From: an uncultured Bacteroides sp.
GTDB lineage: Bacteria > Bacteroidota > Bacteroidia > Bacteroidales > Bacteroidaceae
DNA: 40,261 nt
Assembly (NCBI RefSeq): GCF_910585845.1
Contig: NZ_CAJUHF010000033.1
Coordinates: 1-40,261, forward strand
Reading direction: 5' to 3'
Under the pieces are notes generated by a model. It made no database searches. It had not been told where the DNA came from and saw only the letters and a program-made list of their open reading frames with translations. A program made the position numbers and the translations under genes. Shown here piece by piece: positions 1 to 7,747 of the stretch (positions are counted from its first letter, which is position 1; each line of letters begins with the position of its first letter).

Positions 1-3
1 TAA

Positions 4-122
4 GTTATTGAGTTCTTATCATTAGCGTGTCAACTGACAAATTCACTAACTTACGAACTCAAAAACCTACAAACTCAAGAACTTATCAACTTACAAACCC
101 ATCAACTCAAAAACTTACAAGT
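4..122. repeat. Degenerate 8-bp tandem satellite (GTTnnTRR)
   Basis: Read on the minus strand, positions 122 down to 27 divide into consecutive octamers fitting GTTnnTRR: GTTTTTGA, GTTGATGG, GTTTGTAA, GTTGATAA, GTTCTTGA, GTTTGTAG, GTTTTTGA, GTTCGTAA, GTTAGTGA, ATTTGTCA, GTTGACAC. Two further octamers (GTTATTGA, GTTCTTAT) lie in the opposite orientation at 4-19. The array starts at the stop codon of the GH92 gene and fills the sequence to the window edge. It is non-coding. Similar G/T-rich octamer tracts are, from memory, common between Bacteroides genes; no function is assigned. Confidence 0.75.
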
Positions 123-2388
123 CCTTCCCTACCGACTTGCTTCCCATCGTCAGCTCCAGTGTACCTCCGTCCACAATGTCTTTATGGGTGAAGAAAGGCT
201 TCTCCAGTTCCCTGCCGTTCAAGAGCATCTTCTGCACGTATTTATTCTCGCGGCTGTTGTTGTGCGCAATGACTGTGAACCTTTTTCCGTCCTGCAACTT
301 GACTGTCGCCTTATCGAACATCGGACGCCCTATGGAATAGACCGGATTGCCCGGGCATACCTGATAGAATCCCATGGAATTGAGGATGAACCAAGCGGAC
401 ATCTGACCGCAGTCCTCATTGCCCGACAGGCCGTCGGGGTCGTTGAAGTAAAGTGTATGGAGCACTTCATCCACCAGTTCCTGTGTCCTCCAGGGTTGTT
501 CTACGTAGTTGTAAAGGTGAGCGATATGATGGCTCGGCTCATTGCCGTGCGCATACTGCCCTATCAGACCGGAAATGTCGGCAGAAACCATATCCCCTTC
601 CAAAGCCGAATCTGCCACAAACAAAGAGTCCAGTTTGCCGATGAAAGCTTCGCGGCCTCCCATCAGCCGCACCAGCCCGTCGATGTCATGGGGTACGAAC
701 CAAGTCCACTGCCAGGCAGTGCCTTCACAATAGTCGTCGTTCCTGTGGTTGGAAGAGCGAGGATTGAAAGGCGTACGCCAGTTTCCGTCGCTATCCAACC
801 CGCGCATAAAGCGCGTGGAAGCATCGAAATAGACTTGGTATGCCTTGGCAAACGTAGCATATTTCTCTTGGTTCACTTCATCTCCCAAAGCTTCTGCCAG
901 CACGGATATGCACCAGTCATCGTAGGCATACTCCAATGCCTTTGCCACCGACTCGTTGTCCTTGTCGCAAGGCACGTAGCCTATCTTGTTCTTCCAGTAC
1001 TTGGCTTGCGGCATCAGATGGGGCAATACCAGAGGAGGACACAGGATGCCCGTCGTGTCATATTCCGCCGCACGAATACATGCTTTGTAAGCGGTCTCCA
1101 CGTCAAAATCCCGGTAACCTTTCACGTAGGCGTCAGCAATGACAGAAGCCGCATGATAGCCAATCATCGTTCCCGTGTAGTTTCCGGCAAGCTCCCACAT
1201 CGGGAATATGCCGCCTTCATGCTGCTTCAGGACAAGCGAGCGGATGAACGCCTGATTCAGTTCCGGCTCGATAATCGTCATCAGCGGATGGTAGGCACGG
1301 AATGTATCCCACAAGGAGAAGACCGTATAAACGGGATTTTCCACGCTGCCCTGATGGGGTTTCAGGTCCATGCCCAGGTAACGGCCATCGGCATCGGTGA
1401 AGAGATTAGGCTGCATGCCCGTATGATAAAGCGCCGTATAGAACATGGCACGTTGGTCGGCATCCTTGGTCTTGATGTCTATCTTCGAAAGATAACCATT
1501 CCATGCTTCACGGGCGGCACTACGCACGTTGTCAAAGTCCCAAGCGGGTATCTCGGCTTCCACGTTCTTGCGCGCTCCCTCCATGTCTACGGCAGAGACA
1601 CCTACTTTGACAAAGACTTGCTCGTTGTCGGCAGTCTGGAATTGCAACAACGCCTTTGCCGTCGGCAGCAACGGACCGCCGGCATCCAGTGCCATCGAAT
1701 CAGTCACCAACGTATAGGTAAATGGTTTGGAGAACTTGGCGTAGAAATTGATATACTGGTCGAAAGCCCAATAAACGGTTTTCTTGCGCCCTTGTATCTC
1801 CGTGTCACTGATTACTTCCAGCTCCATCTCTTCGTTCTTCTGGCGCTGTAGGCTATAATCCAAATCGAGGATGAATCCGGCATCTTCCGCTTTAGGAAAA
1901 GTGTATCGATGGATAGCCGCCCGCTTGGTGGCAGTAAGCTCGGCCCTCACCTTATAACGGTCGAGGAACACCGAATAATAGCCAGGTTGTGCCGTCTCAT
2001 TGTCGTGAGAGAAAGCAGAAGCATACGCCATCTGTTGGCTCTTCTCTCCCATAGAATAATAATCCTGCCTGCCCACGGTAGGCATCAGTAACACATCACC
2101 GTAATCCCCGCATCCCGTACCACTGAGGTGGGTATGCGAAAATCCGTTGATAAGAGAATCCGCATAGTAATATCCGGAGCAGGCATCCCATTGATAAATA
2201 CGTGTATCGGGGCTGGGCTGTATCATTCCATTAGGTACCACGGCACCCGGATAAGTATGTCCGTGCCCTCCCGTACCGATAAACGGATTGACGTATGATG
2301 CATAATCTTGCTCTGCCGGCATACAACCGTACATCCCGAACAGCAGCAAGACGGCACCCATCAGATTGTTCTTCATGTCTTTCTTCAT
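115..2388 (-). CDS. GH92 alpha-mannosidase, lipoprotein
   Basis: A 757-residue exo-acting alpha-mannosidase of family GH92, which are inverting, calcium-dependent and commonly alpha-1,2-specific. The N-terminus has a lipoprotein signal with lipobox Cys at about residue 22 (MYGC), followed by the GH92 N-terminal beta domain (YVNPFIGTGGHGHTYPGA) and the (alpha/alpha)6 catalytic domain. The general-acid motif HGNEPSHH is intact with Glu at about 617, and the base motif GNEDCGQ has Asp at about 659. Length is normal for the family. It is the last gene of the PUL, 30 bp downstream of the GH97 gene, so it is probably co-transcribed with it. Residues after the lipid Cys (MPAEQ) do not look like a surface-export signal, so it probably faces the periplasm. 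The family is certain; the linkage trimmed is inferred from context. Confidence 0.95.
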   Translation of the reverse strand: MKKDMKNNLMGAVLLLFGMYGCMPAEQDYASYVNPFIGTGGHGHTYPGAVVPNGMIQPSPDTRIYQWDACSGYYYADSLINGFSHTHLSGTGCGDYGDVLLMPTVGRQDYYSMGEKSQQMAYASAFSHDNETAQPGYYSVFLDRYKVRAELTATKRAAIHRYTFPKAEDAGFILDLDYSLQRQKNEEMELEVISDTEIQGRKKTVYWAFDQYINFYAKFSKPFTYTLVTDSMALDAGGPLLPTAKALLQFQTADNEQVFVKVGVSAVDMEGARKNVEAEIPAWDFDNVRSAAREAWNGYLSKIDIKTKDADQRAMFYTALYHTGMQPNLFTDADGRYLGMDLKPHQGSVENPVYTVFSLWDTFRAYHPLMTIIEPELNQAFIRSLVLKQHEGGIFPMWELAGNYTGTMIGYHAASVIADAYVKGYRDFDVETAYKACIRAAEYDTTGILCPPLVLPHLMPQAKYWKNKIGYVPCDKDNESVAKALEYAYDDWCISVLAEALGDEVNQEKYATFAKAYQVYFDASTRFMRGLDSDGNWRTPFNPRSSNHRNDDYCEGTAWQWTWFVPHDIDGLVRLMGGREAFIGKLDSLFVADSALEGDMVSADISGLIGQYAHGNEPSHHIAHLYNYVEQPWRTQELVDEVLHTLYFNDPDGLSGNEDCGQMSAWFILNSMGFYQVCPGNPVYSIGRPMFDKATVKLQDGKRFTVIAHNNSRENKYVQKMLLNGRELEKPFFTHKDIVDGGTLELTMGSKSVGKDL

Positions 2389-2418
2389 ACTATTATATAA
2401 TTGTATTACGTTTTAAAA

Positions 2419-4428
2419 TCACACCGGTTCAAAGTAAATGGCTTGTCCACCTCCTCGCGCCATGTCGACGGTCAGGATATCATCGGCTTCCACCCTCTTT
2501 TCTATAATCTTATATGACGTAGGATTATGTTCCCAGTCAGCTCCCTCCCCGTCGGCATAAATCACGGCACGATATGCCTTGCCTTTCTCCAGAAAGTCCA
2601 ACTTGACATCTACTTTACGCGCCTCTTCATTCGTCGCAGCACCCAGGAAATATTTCCCTTTTGCCCGGCGGACAATGACCACAAACTCTCCCGGTTCGCC
2701 GTCTAATGCCTCAGACCAGTCGCAATCGGCATCATAGTCGCGGAAGAATTGGAAAGCAGGATGTCCTTCGTAGTTCTCAATCATATCCGCCGCCATCTGT
2801 AAGGGCGAATACAGAATGACCCAATTGGCAATCTGCTTTGCCAACGTAGTATTGATGCGACAGTCTTTACTGTCCTTCATATTCCACTGCTTGCGGTCGG
2901 GATTCTTCTTGGCACGCTCATACAGGATATCGAATATGCCGGGCGTATAGTCCATAGGTCCTGCCAGCAGGCGGGTAAAAGGCAACATGACATGATGCTC
3001 GGGAGGATTGCCATCGCTCCATGCATTCCATTCCATGCCACGTGCTCCTTCTCGGGTCATCATGTTGGGATAAGTGCGCCGGATACCCGTGTCCTTGATG
3101 GGTTCGTGCACATCAAGCGTCGTATGGTATCTGGCAGCAGTCTCCACGACTTTCCGATAATGACGTACGTTGTATTGCCCATGATGGTTGTGTCCGCCGG
3201 GCAATCCTCCGGCATATCCGGTCTTCACGCTGTGAATCCCCATGTCGGCATACCACTTGTATGCTTTATCCAACTGCCTCTCGTAATTGAGAATATTACC
3301 TCCGGTTTCGTGATGCCCGATAATCTCAATGCCTTTTTCACGGGCGTAGCGGGCTATCTCTTCGATATCGAAGTCTGCATACGGCTTGGTGTAGTCGAAC
3401 GTCTGCGTGCCGCCCCAGTTCTCCCAACCTTCATTCCATCCCTCGTACATCACGGCTTCTATATTGTTGGCGGCGGCAAAGTCAATGTAACGCTTGGCGT
3501 TTTCAGTAGTCGCACCGTGTCGGTCGTTAATCACCCAACTCTCCACGCCAAGATGCATCCCCCACCAGACACCTACGTACTTCATCGGTCGTATCCAATC
3601 CGTAGTTTCCAACGCACAAGGCTCATTCAGGTTCAATATAAGTCCCGAATTGATCAGCCCTACCGCTTGCGGTGCTATCTGTAAGGTGCGCCAGGGAGTT
3701 TTAAAGTTTCCCCCGGAGATGCGGGCTTTTATGCCGTCGGGCCAGGGAGCCAGTTCCGCCTTGAAACGGCAACCGCCGGTATTCTTCAGTGTCATTTCAG
3801 GGAAATCAGTCAATGCGGCTTCGTGGATGCTGGCATACACGTCGCCCGCCTTAAAAGTCATAGGGGTATTGGCATTGTCTATACCGCTGATCGGCAACGT
3901 ACGGTACAACAGTTCGTAGGTTTCATAATTGGCAGGTATAGACCATGAAATGCCGTCCTGTGCAATATTGAATGCCGTCAAATCGTCTGTAATGAGAATA
4001 CTGTCTGCATCGGCAACGTCGTATTCGTAACGGAAGCCCACACCATCGTTGAATACACGGAAACGCAAAGTCAGTTTTGTACTTGCCGCATCGGACAGGT
4101 GAACAGCCATTTCGTTATAATGATTACGAAGTGTCTTATTCTCTCCCCAAGGCTGTGTCCATGTCTCGTCAGCAGCAGAAAAGTCGGTACCGACCACACG
4201 AAAGCCTTCGAAAAGGTTCACCCCATCTTGGGCTATGAAACCCAACTGAGAGGGAGCCACCAGAAACGTATCATTCACGCTAATTTGGTAATTCATACGG
4301 TTATGGTCGTCCACATCAAAAGTCAGTCGGATATGTCCGTCAGGCGAAGATACTTCTGTCACGTTTTGTCTACCACACGCCCCAAACAAGCATGCCACAA
4401 ACAAAAGAAAGGAAATATATGATTTCAT
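2419..4428 (-). CDS. GH97 alpha-glucosidase (SusB-like, inverting type), lipoprotein
   Basis: A 669-residue GH97 enzyme. The signal peptide ends in a lipobox (LFGAC, Cys 18). The N-terminal beta-super-sandwich is followed by a TIM barrel. Three glutamates line up with the SusB catalytic set: GHHETGG (Glu 374, like SusB Glu439), DVHEPIKDTG (Glu 442, like Glu508) and GMEWNAW (Glu 466, like Glu532), with spacings 68 and 24 against 69 and 24 in SusB. The retaining GH97 group instead uses an Asp nucleophile, so this protein is predicted to invert and to cleave alpha-glucosides. It lies between the GH18 and GH92 genes of the N-glycan PUL, after an intercistronic hairpin. The residues after Cys (GRQN) are not acidic, suggesting a periplasmic location. 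Its natural substrate is unknown; glucosylated high-mannose glycan is proposed in the findings. Confidence 0.92.
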   Translation of the reverse strand: MKSYISFLLFVACLFGACGRQNVTEVSSPDGHIRLTFDVDDHNRMNYQISVNDTFLVAPSQLGFIAQDGVNLFEGFRVVGTDFSAADETWTQPWGENKTLRNHYNEMAVHLSDAASTKLTLRFRVFNDGVGFRYEYDVADADSILITDDLTAFNIAQDGISWSIPANYETYELLYRTLPISGIDNANTPMTFKAGDVYASIHEAALTDFPEMTLKNTGGCRFKAELAPWPDGIKARISGGNFKTPWRTLQIAPQAVGLINSGLILNLNEPCALETTDWIRPMKYVGVWWGMHLGVESWVINDRHGATTENAKRYIDFAAANNIEAVMYEGWNEGWENWGGTQTFDYTKPYADFDIEEIARYAREKGIEIIGHHETGGNILNYERQLDKAYKWYADMGIHSVKTGYAGGLPGGHNHHGQYNVRHYRKVVETAARYHTTLDVHEPIKDTGIRRTYPNMMTREGARGMEWNAWSDGNPPEHHVMLPFTRLLAGPMDYTPGIFDILYERAKKNPDRKQWNMKDSKDCRINTTLAKQIANWVILYSPLQMAADMIENYEGHPAFQFFRDYDADCDWSEALDGEPGEFVVIVRRAKGKYFLGAATNEEARKVDVKLDFLEKGKAYRAVIYADGEGADWEHNPTSYKIIEKRVEADDILTVDMARGGGQAIYFEPV

Positions 4429-4456
4429 GGTAGAATCATGTTATAAGAAAATACAT

Positions 4457-4495
4457 AAGGAGGGCCGCCCTGCTTATTCGGCCCAAACCCTCCTT
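4457..4495 (-). terminator. Intercistronic hairpin between GH18 and GH97 (possible attenuator or processing site)
   Basis: AAGGAGGG (4457-4464) pairs with CCCTCCTT (4488-4495). An inner GGGCCG/CGGCCC pairing at 4462-4467 and 4479-4484 gives an alternative, partly overlapping helix. On the minus strand it is followed by a T-rich but interrupted tract. It lies in the 129-bp gap after the GH18 gene, the second longest gap within the PUL. The T tract is imperfect, so partial termination or mRNA stabilisation of the upstream part is more likely than complete termination. Confidence 0.55.
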
Positions 4496-4557
4496 TGCTC
4501 AATAAATAAGAAATGTGTATCCGCCATCCGATAATCCAGCTTGCGGAAAACATTGCA

Positions 4558-6540
4558 TCAGCGTACCTTCCGCATCCTATAGTTTTCACTTACAAAGTAA
4601 GGAACATCGGGGAAGATGTCGTTTTCAATCGCACCATCTACATATTTGTAGGGATTAAGCGCCCATCTATTACCTATACCATAAATATACATATCTCCAT
4701 CAGGAGTAATATAGCCACCCATACTATAGGAATCATAGTTTGGATATGCCCTCCACTGGAAAGCACCACTATAAGTACCAAAATGCATTTTGTAAGTAGC
4801 CGGATCTTCCGCATCGCCTTCATGAATGGTTTGCGGATAGATAAGCAATGCACCTTTGTCATATCCGCAATGCATCGGATACTTACCGGTAATTTCGGGG
4901 AAGGTACCCCAATTGTAAACAATATAGCCGGTGCCTTCCGCATCCTTCTCGATGATTACATTCTTTGCAAACTGCTGGCTACCCTTCCAGTCCCACCAGA
5001 GAGGATTACCGGCTTCGTTCACATAGGTAAAGAGAGAGTTGGTAGAAGTCACTTCCCATTCACCAACCAAATCTTCATAGCCCACCATCTTTCCCTGATA
5101 GGCTGTGCCTTCACGGCTCCAGTATTTACCGCTCCACTCCACTTCGTCTTCATAGAGTACTTTACTGATTTCTGTAAACAGTGTGTAATACTGGTAATTC
5201 AACGGCTGCGGATTGTAGAACATCTGGACGCCATAACCTTCATCCTTCACTCTTTGGAATTTGCTCCTGTCAAACCCGCTCCAACCTCCGTTCAGTTCAT
5301 CATTAATCTTCCAAGGCAACGGCGAGTATTTGGATTTGGGCAGATTCTCAAAATGAGAACTTTCACGACCAAAAGCACCGTTAGGAGCTTGGTTTTGATA
5401 ATAACCGTAAATCATGTAATCTACGATATCACCCACCTTTACACCTTCTACCTCACCATCAGGAGAGTCTATACTCGAATATTCATACACACCTATCAGC
5501 TTATCACCAAATACTTGGCGGCATTCGTAAACCAAACGCGCAAAGTTGGCACGCGAACGCGGTTCAAAACCGGGGCTGGGATTAGAATTGTTATAGTTCG
5601 TGTACTCATCATCAAAATCAATGCCATCCAAACCGTAGATATCCAAATAGGTCTTCAGTTCCCGGGCAAAGTCCTTGGCCGCAGCCTCCGAAAGGTTACC
5701 CATACCGGCTTCATCGTGATTGCCCAGAATAGTCATATTCACTTTGATACCCTTAGCCTGCAACGGACGGATGTACTTATCGGCATTTCTCAACAAGAAG
5801 GAAACCTGATCATTGCAGAAAACATGAACGCGACCGGTCTTGCTGTCCACATTGATATTGGCGGCAAAAAAGCTGACCACATCAAAAAAAGGCTTTCCAC
5901 TGCTCTTCATGGTATATTCACCCAGATTCAAGATGTTTTGGTCATTCACTTCCACAAAACAATGCGTAAGGATATCACCCTTGCTGATGTCCTCAGGGAT
6001 AGCGGCCATTGGCTTCACCAAATAAATGTAATCCTGATTGTTGGCGGCAACCTCCACACCATTATCGGCAGATGCGGAAACAGCTACGGCATAAGTCTGG
6101 CCGATGGAACCTCCGGCATTGATATTCAGCTCTACGGCAGCCGACTTACGTTCGCCCGCCTTAATGGTAGCTGTGCCACCATTTGCCAAACTCAGTTTAT
6201 CGGCAGGATACATTTGATATGAAGTACCATGAGCGGCATTGTAAGCAGCCAAAGCCTCTTGGCTTACTTTGAAAGTTACTGTCACATCCTGCTCCGCAAC
6301 TTTGCTCAGTTCAAAATAAAGATGTCCGGTAGCCACCTTGTCGCCAAAAACAGAAATCGGCGTAAGCTCACGTGCCCCGGCTGCCGATTTTACGCAACCA
6401 TATACACCATCCACCGTTTCCAGTCGGTCACTATTGCCGGCATTGATGACAACATCATCCTCACAACCGGTGAAGCCGATCCCTGCACATGCAAAAGCCA
6501 TTGCCAGCAAGCCTGATTTCACATGATTCATATATTTCAT
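4558..6540 (-). CDS. GH18 endo-beta-N-acetylglucosaminidase with extra C-terminal domain, surface lipoprotein
   Basis: Predicted to cleave the chitobiose core (GlcNAc-beta-1,4-GlcNAc) of high-mannose N-glycans at the cell surface. The ATG at 6540 is chosen because it precedes a good lipoprotein signal (FTGC, Cys 26) and leaves 38 bp to the upstream gene; an in-frame TTG further upstream is unlikely. CEDD after the lipobox fits the acidic Bacteroides surface-export signal. The order is a DUF1735/BT_3987-type N-terminal beta domain (about 30-185), then a GH18 barrel with DGIDFDDEY, in which the DxxDxDxE motif is complete and the catalytic Glu is about 312. The protein has about 660 residues, whereas the characterised EndoBT-type enzyme is, from memory, under 500. 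The additional roughly 170 C-terminal residues (from LVGEWEVTS) are Trp/Tyr-rich, probably beta-structured and unidentified. Confidence 0.93.
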   Translation of the reverse strand: MKYMNHVKSGLLAMAFACAGIGFTGCEDDVVINAGNSDRLETVDGVYGCVKSAAGARELTPISVFGDKVATGHLYFELSKVAEQDVTVTFKVSQEALAAYNAAHGTSYQMYPADKLSLANGGTATIKAGERKSAAVELNINAGGSIGQTYAVAVSASADNGVEVAANNQDYIYLVKPMAAIPEDISKGDILTHCFVEVNDQNILNLGEYTMKSSGKPFFDVVSFFAANINVDSKTGRVHVFCNDQVSFLLRNADKYIRPLQAKGIKVNMTILGNHDEAGMGNLSEAAAKDFARELKTYLDIYGLDGIDFDDEYTNYNNSNPSPGFEPRSRANFARLVYECRQVFGDKLIGVYEYSSIDSPDGEVEGVKVGDIVDYMIYGYYQNQAPNGAFGRESSHFENLPKSKYSPLPWKINDELNGGWSGFDRSKFQRVKDEGYGVQMFYNPQPLNYQYYTLFTEISKVLYEDEVEWSGKYWSREGTAYQGKMVGYEDLVGEWEVTSTNSLFTYVNEAGNPLWWDWKGSQQFAKNVIIEKDAEGTGYIVYNWGTFPEITGKYPMHCGYDKGALLIYPQTIHEGDAEDPATYKMHFGTYSGAFQWRAYPNYDSYSMGGYITPDGDMYIYGIGNRWALNPYKYVDGAIENDIFPDVPYFVSENYRMRKVR

Positions 6541-6578
6541 AATCAATATCTTTTTATTTGAATTTAGGTATAACAAAT

Positions 6579-7739
6579 TTATTTAGCAGGAGCAGGCAAT
6601 TCCACTTGATTCCAAGTCAAGGGTTCCACTGCGGTAGCATGGTTTTCATTTCCACTATAGTCGTGGATAGCAGTGCCGGCACCTTCGTCAAATTTCCAAT
6701 AAGAAACCAATCCTTCCGCATCCGGTTCTACCTGATAGAAATGATCCTTGGCATTGATTTCTTCCTTGGTCAAGATTCTATTCCAAATACGTACTTCGGA
6801 AATGTTTCCTTCCAACCAACGGTCACGGTTGTATGAATGCCCAATCCAGAAGCCGTTTCCTTCATCCGTCCTTGTCTGTCCCCAATTCACAGGGCCGCAA
6901 TTCTTTGATGCTTCCAGCATATTCTTACCATTGATATAGATGGTTATATTGCTTGCATCCGCATCATAAGTCACAGCAATATGTGTCCACTCCCCTGTCG
7001 GGATAGCCAGACTCTCATCACTTACATTGCCATTGCTTGTAGCAACCTGCAACTGGTTCTGCGGTATTCCGGCATCGCCGATACGAAGCAAGAATTTACC
7101 TTCAATACCCATAATGGAGGTCAGCATCTTATCGAACTTATTGACACGAATCAGTGCTTCTGCTGTCAACTTATTCAGATTATTGGCTACATCCGGATTC
7201 GTCCAAGTTACATAAACCAAGTTCTTGGTTATGTCGGGTACCGTATTGATCAAGGCAGCGCCCTTCAATACGTAATACATAGTACCGGCACTTTTCAATA
7301 TTCCGATACTGGCTTGGTCTACCGTAACCGGCAACACATACACCTTCTCACGATCCAACTCTGTCAGATTCTGGAAACTGACTGTAATGTCATCTGAAAC
7401 AACGGCACCTGCCAGGATAGTAGCCTGCGGAGTCTCTATTGTATAATGACCTTCCGGCAATGCCTCGGCCGTATCATAATAGGTAGCATTATAGGTAGAC
7501 ACTAACGAAAGATCGGCTTTCAAAGACAACGTCACGTCTTGCTTTTCAGGACGAGCCATTGAAATCCGGAACGAACCTTCCGTATTGGATACAGTATTCT
7601 TCAACAAGACATTGCTTGTCATTGCTTTGGCATTGATAAACACCTGATTATCGAAATTCTCAACGTCATTATCATCACAAGCAGCAAACAAACCTGCCAA
7701 TAATGCCATTGATACTAAATATATATTTTTCAGTTTCAT
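6579..7739 (-). CDS. DUF1735-LamG surface glycan-binding lipoprotein
   Basis: A 386-residue non-enzymatic lipoprotein. The signal peptide ends at Cys 21 (LFAAC) followed by DDND, a strong surface-export signature. Residues about 30-150 resemble the DUF1735 N-terminal domain shared with the GH18 gene next to it. Residues about 165-365 form a LamG/concanavalin-A-like domain (AVTYDADASNITIYING, FWIGHSYNRDRWLEGNISEV, IWNRILTKEEI). Its position between the degenerate-GH18 lipoprotein and the GH18 enzyme is that of a surface glycan-binding protein in this PUL type. It probably captures N-glycans or glycoproteins for the endoglycosidase and SusCD. Binding is inferred from domain and context. It lies 8 bp from the upstream gene. 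Confidence 0.88.
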   Translation of the reverse strand: MKLKNIYLVSMALLAGLFAACDDNDVENFDNQVFINAKAMTSNVLLKNTVSNTEGSFRISMARPEKQDVTLSLKADLSLVSTYNATYYDTAEALPEGHYTIETPQATILAGAVVSDDITVSFQNLTELDREKVYVLPVTVDQASIGILKSAGTMYYVLKGAALINTVPDITKNLVYVTWTNPDVANNLNKLTAEALIRVNKFDKMLTSIMGIEGKFLLRIGDAGIPQNQLQVATSNGNVSDESLAIPTGEWTHIAVTYDADASNITIYINGKNMLEASKNCGPVNWGQTRTDEGNGFWIGHSYNRDRWLEGNISEVRIWNRILTKEEINAKDHFYQVEPDAEGLVSYWKFDEGAGTAIHDYSGNENHATAVEPLTWNQVELPAPAK

Positions 7740-7747
7740 GATATACT

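Noticed and set aside
184..1851. Long plus-strand open frame (555 codons) opposite the first GH92 gene
   Set aside because: The minus-strand frame has complete GH92 motifs, a signal peptide and a lipobox; the plus frame has no recognisable domain and is a codon-bias shadow.
4513..6222. Long plus-strand open frame (569 codons) opposite the GH18 gene
   Set aside because: It overlaps a well-supported GH18 lipoprotein gene, has no promoter or domain, and shows low-complexity Ile/Thr/His-rich translation typical of an antisense shadow.
6541..6576. Upstream TTG start for the GH18 gene
   Set aside because: It would place 12 hydrophilic residues before a good lipoprotein signal; the ATG at 6540 is clearly better.
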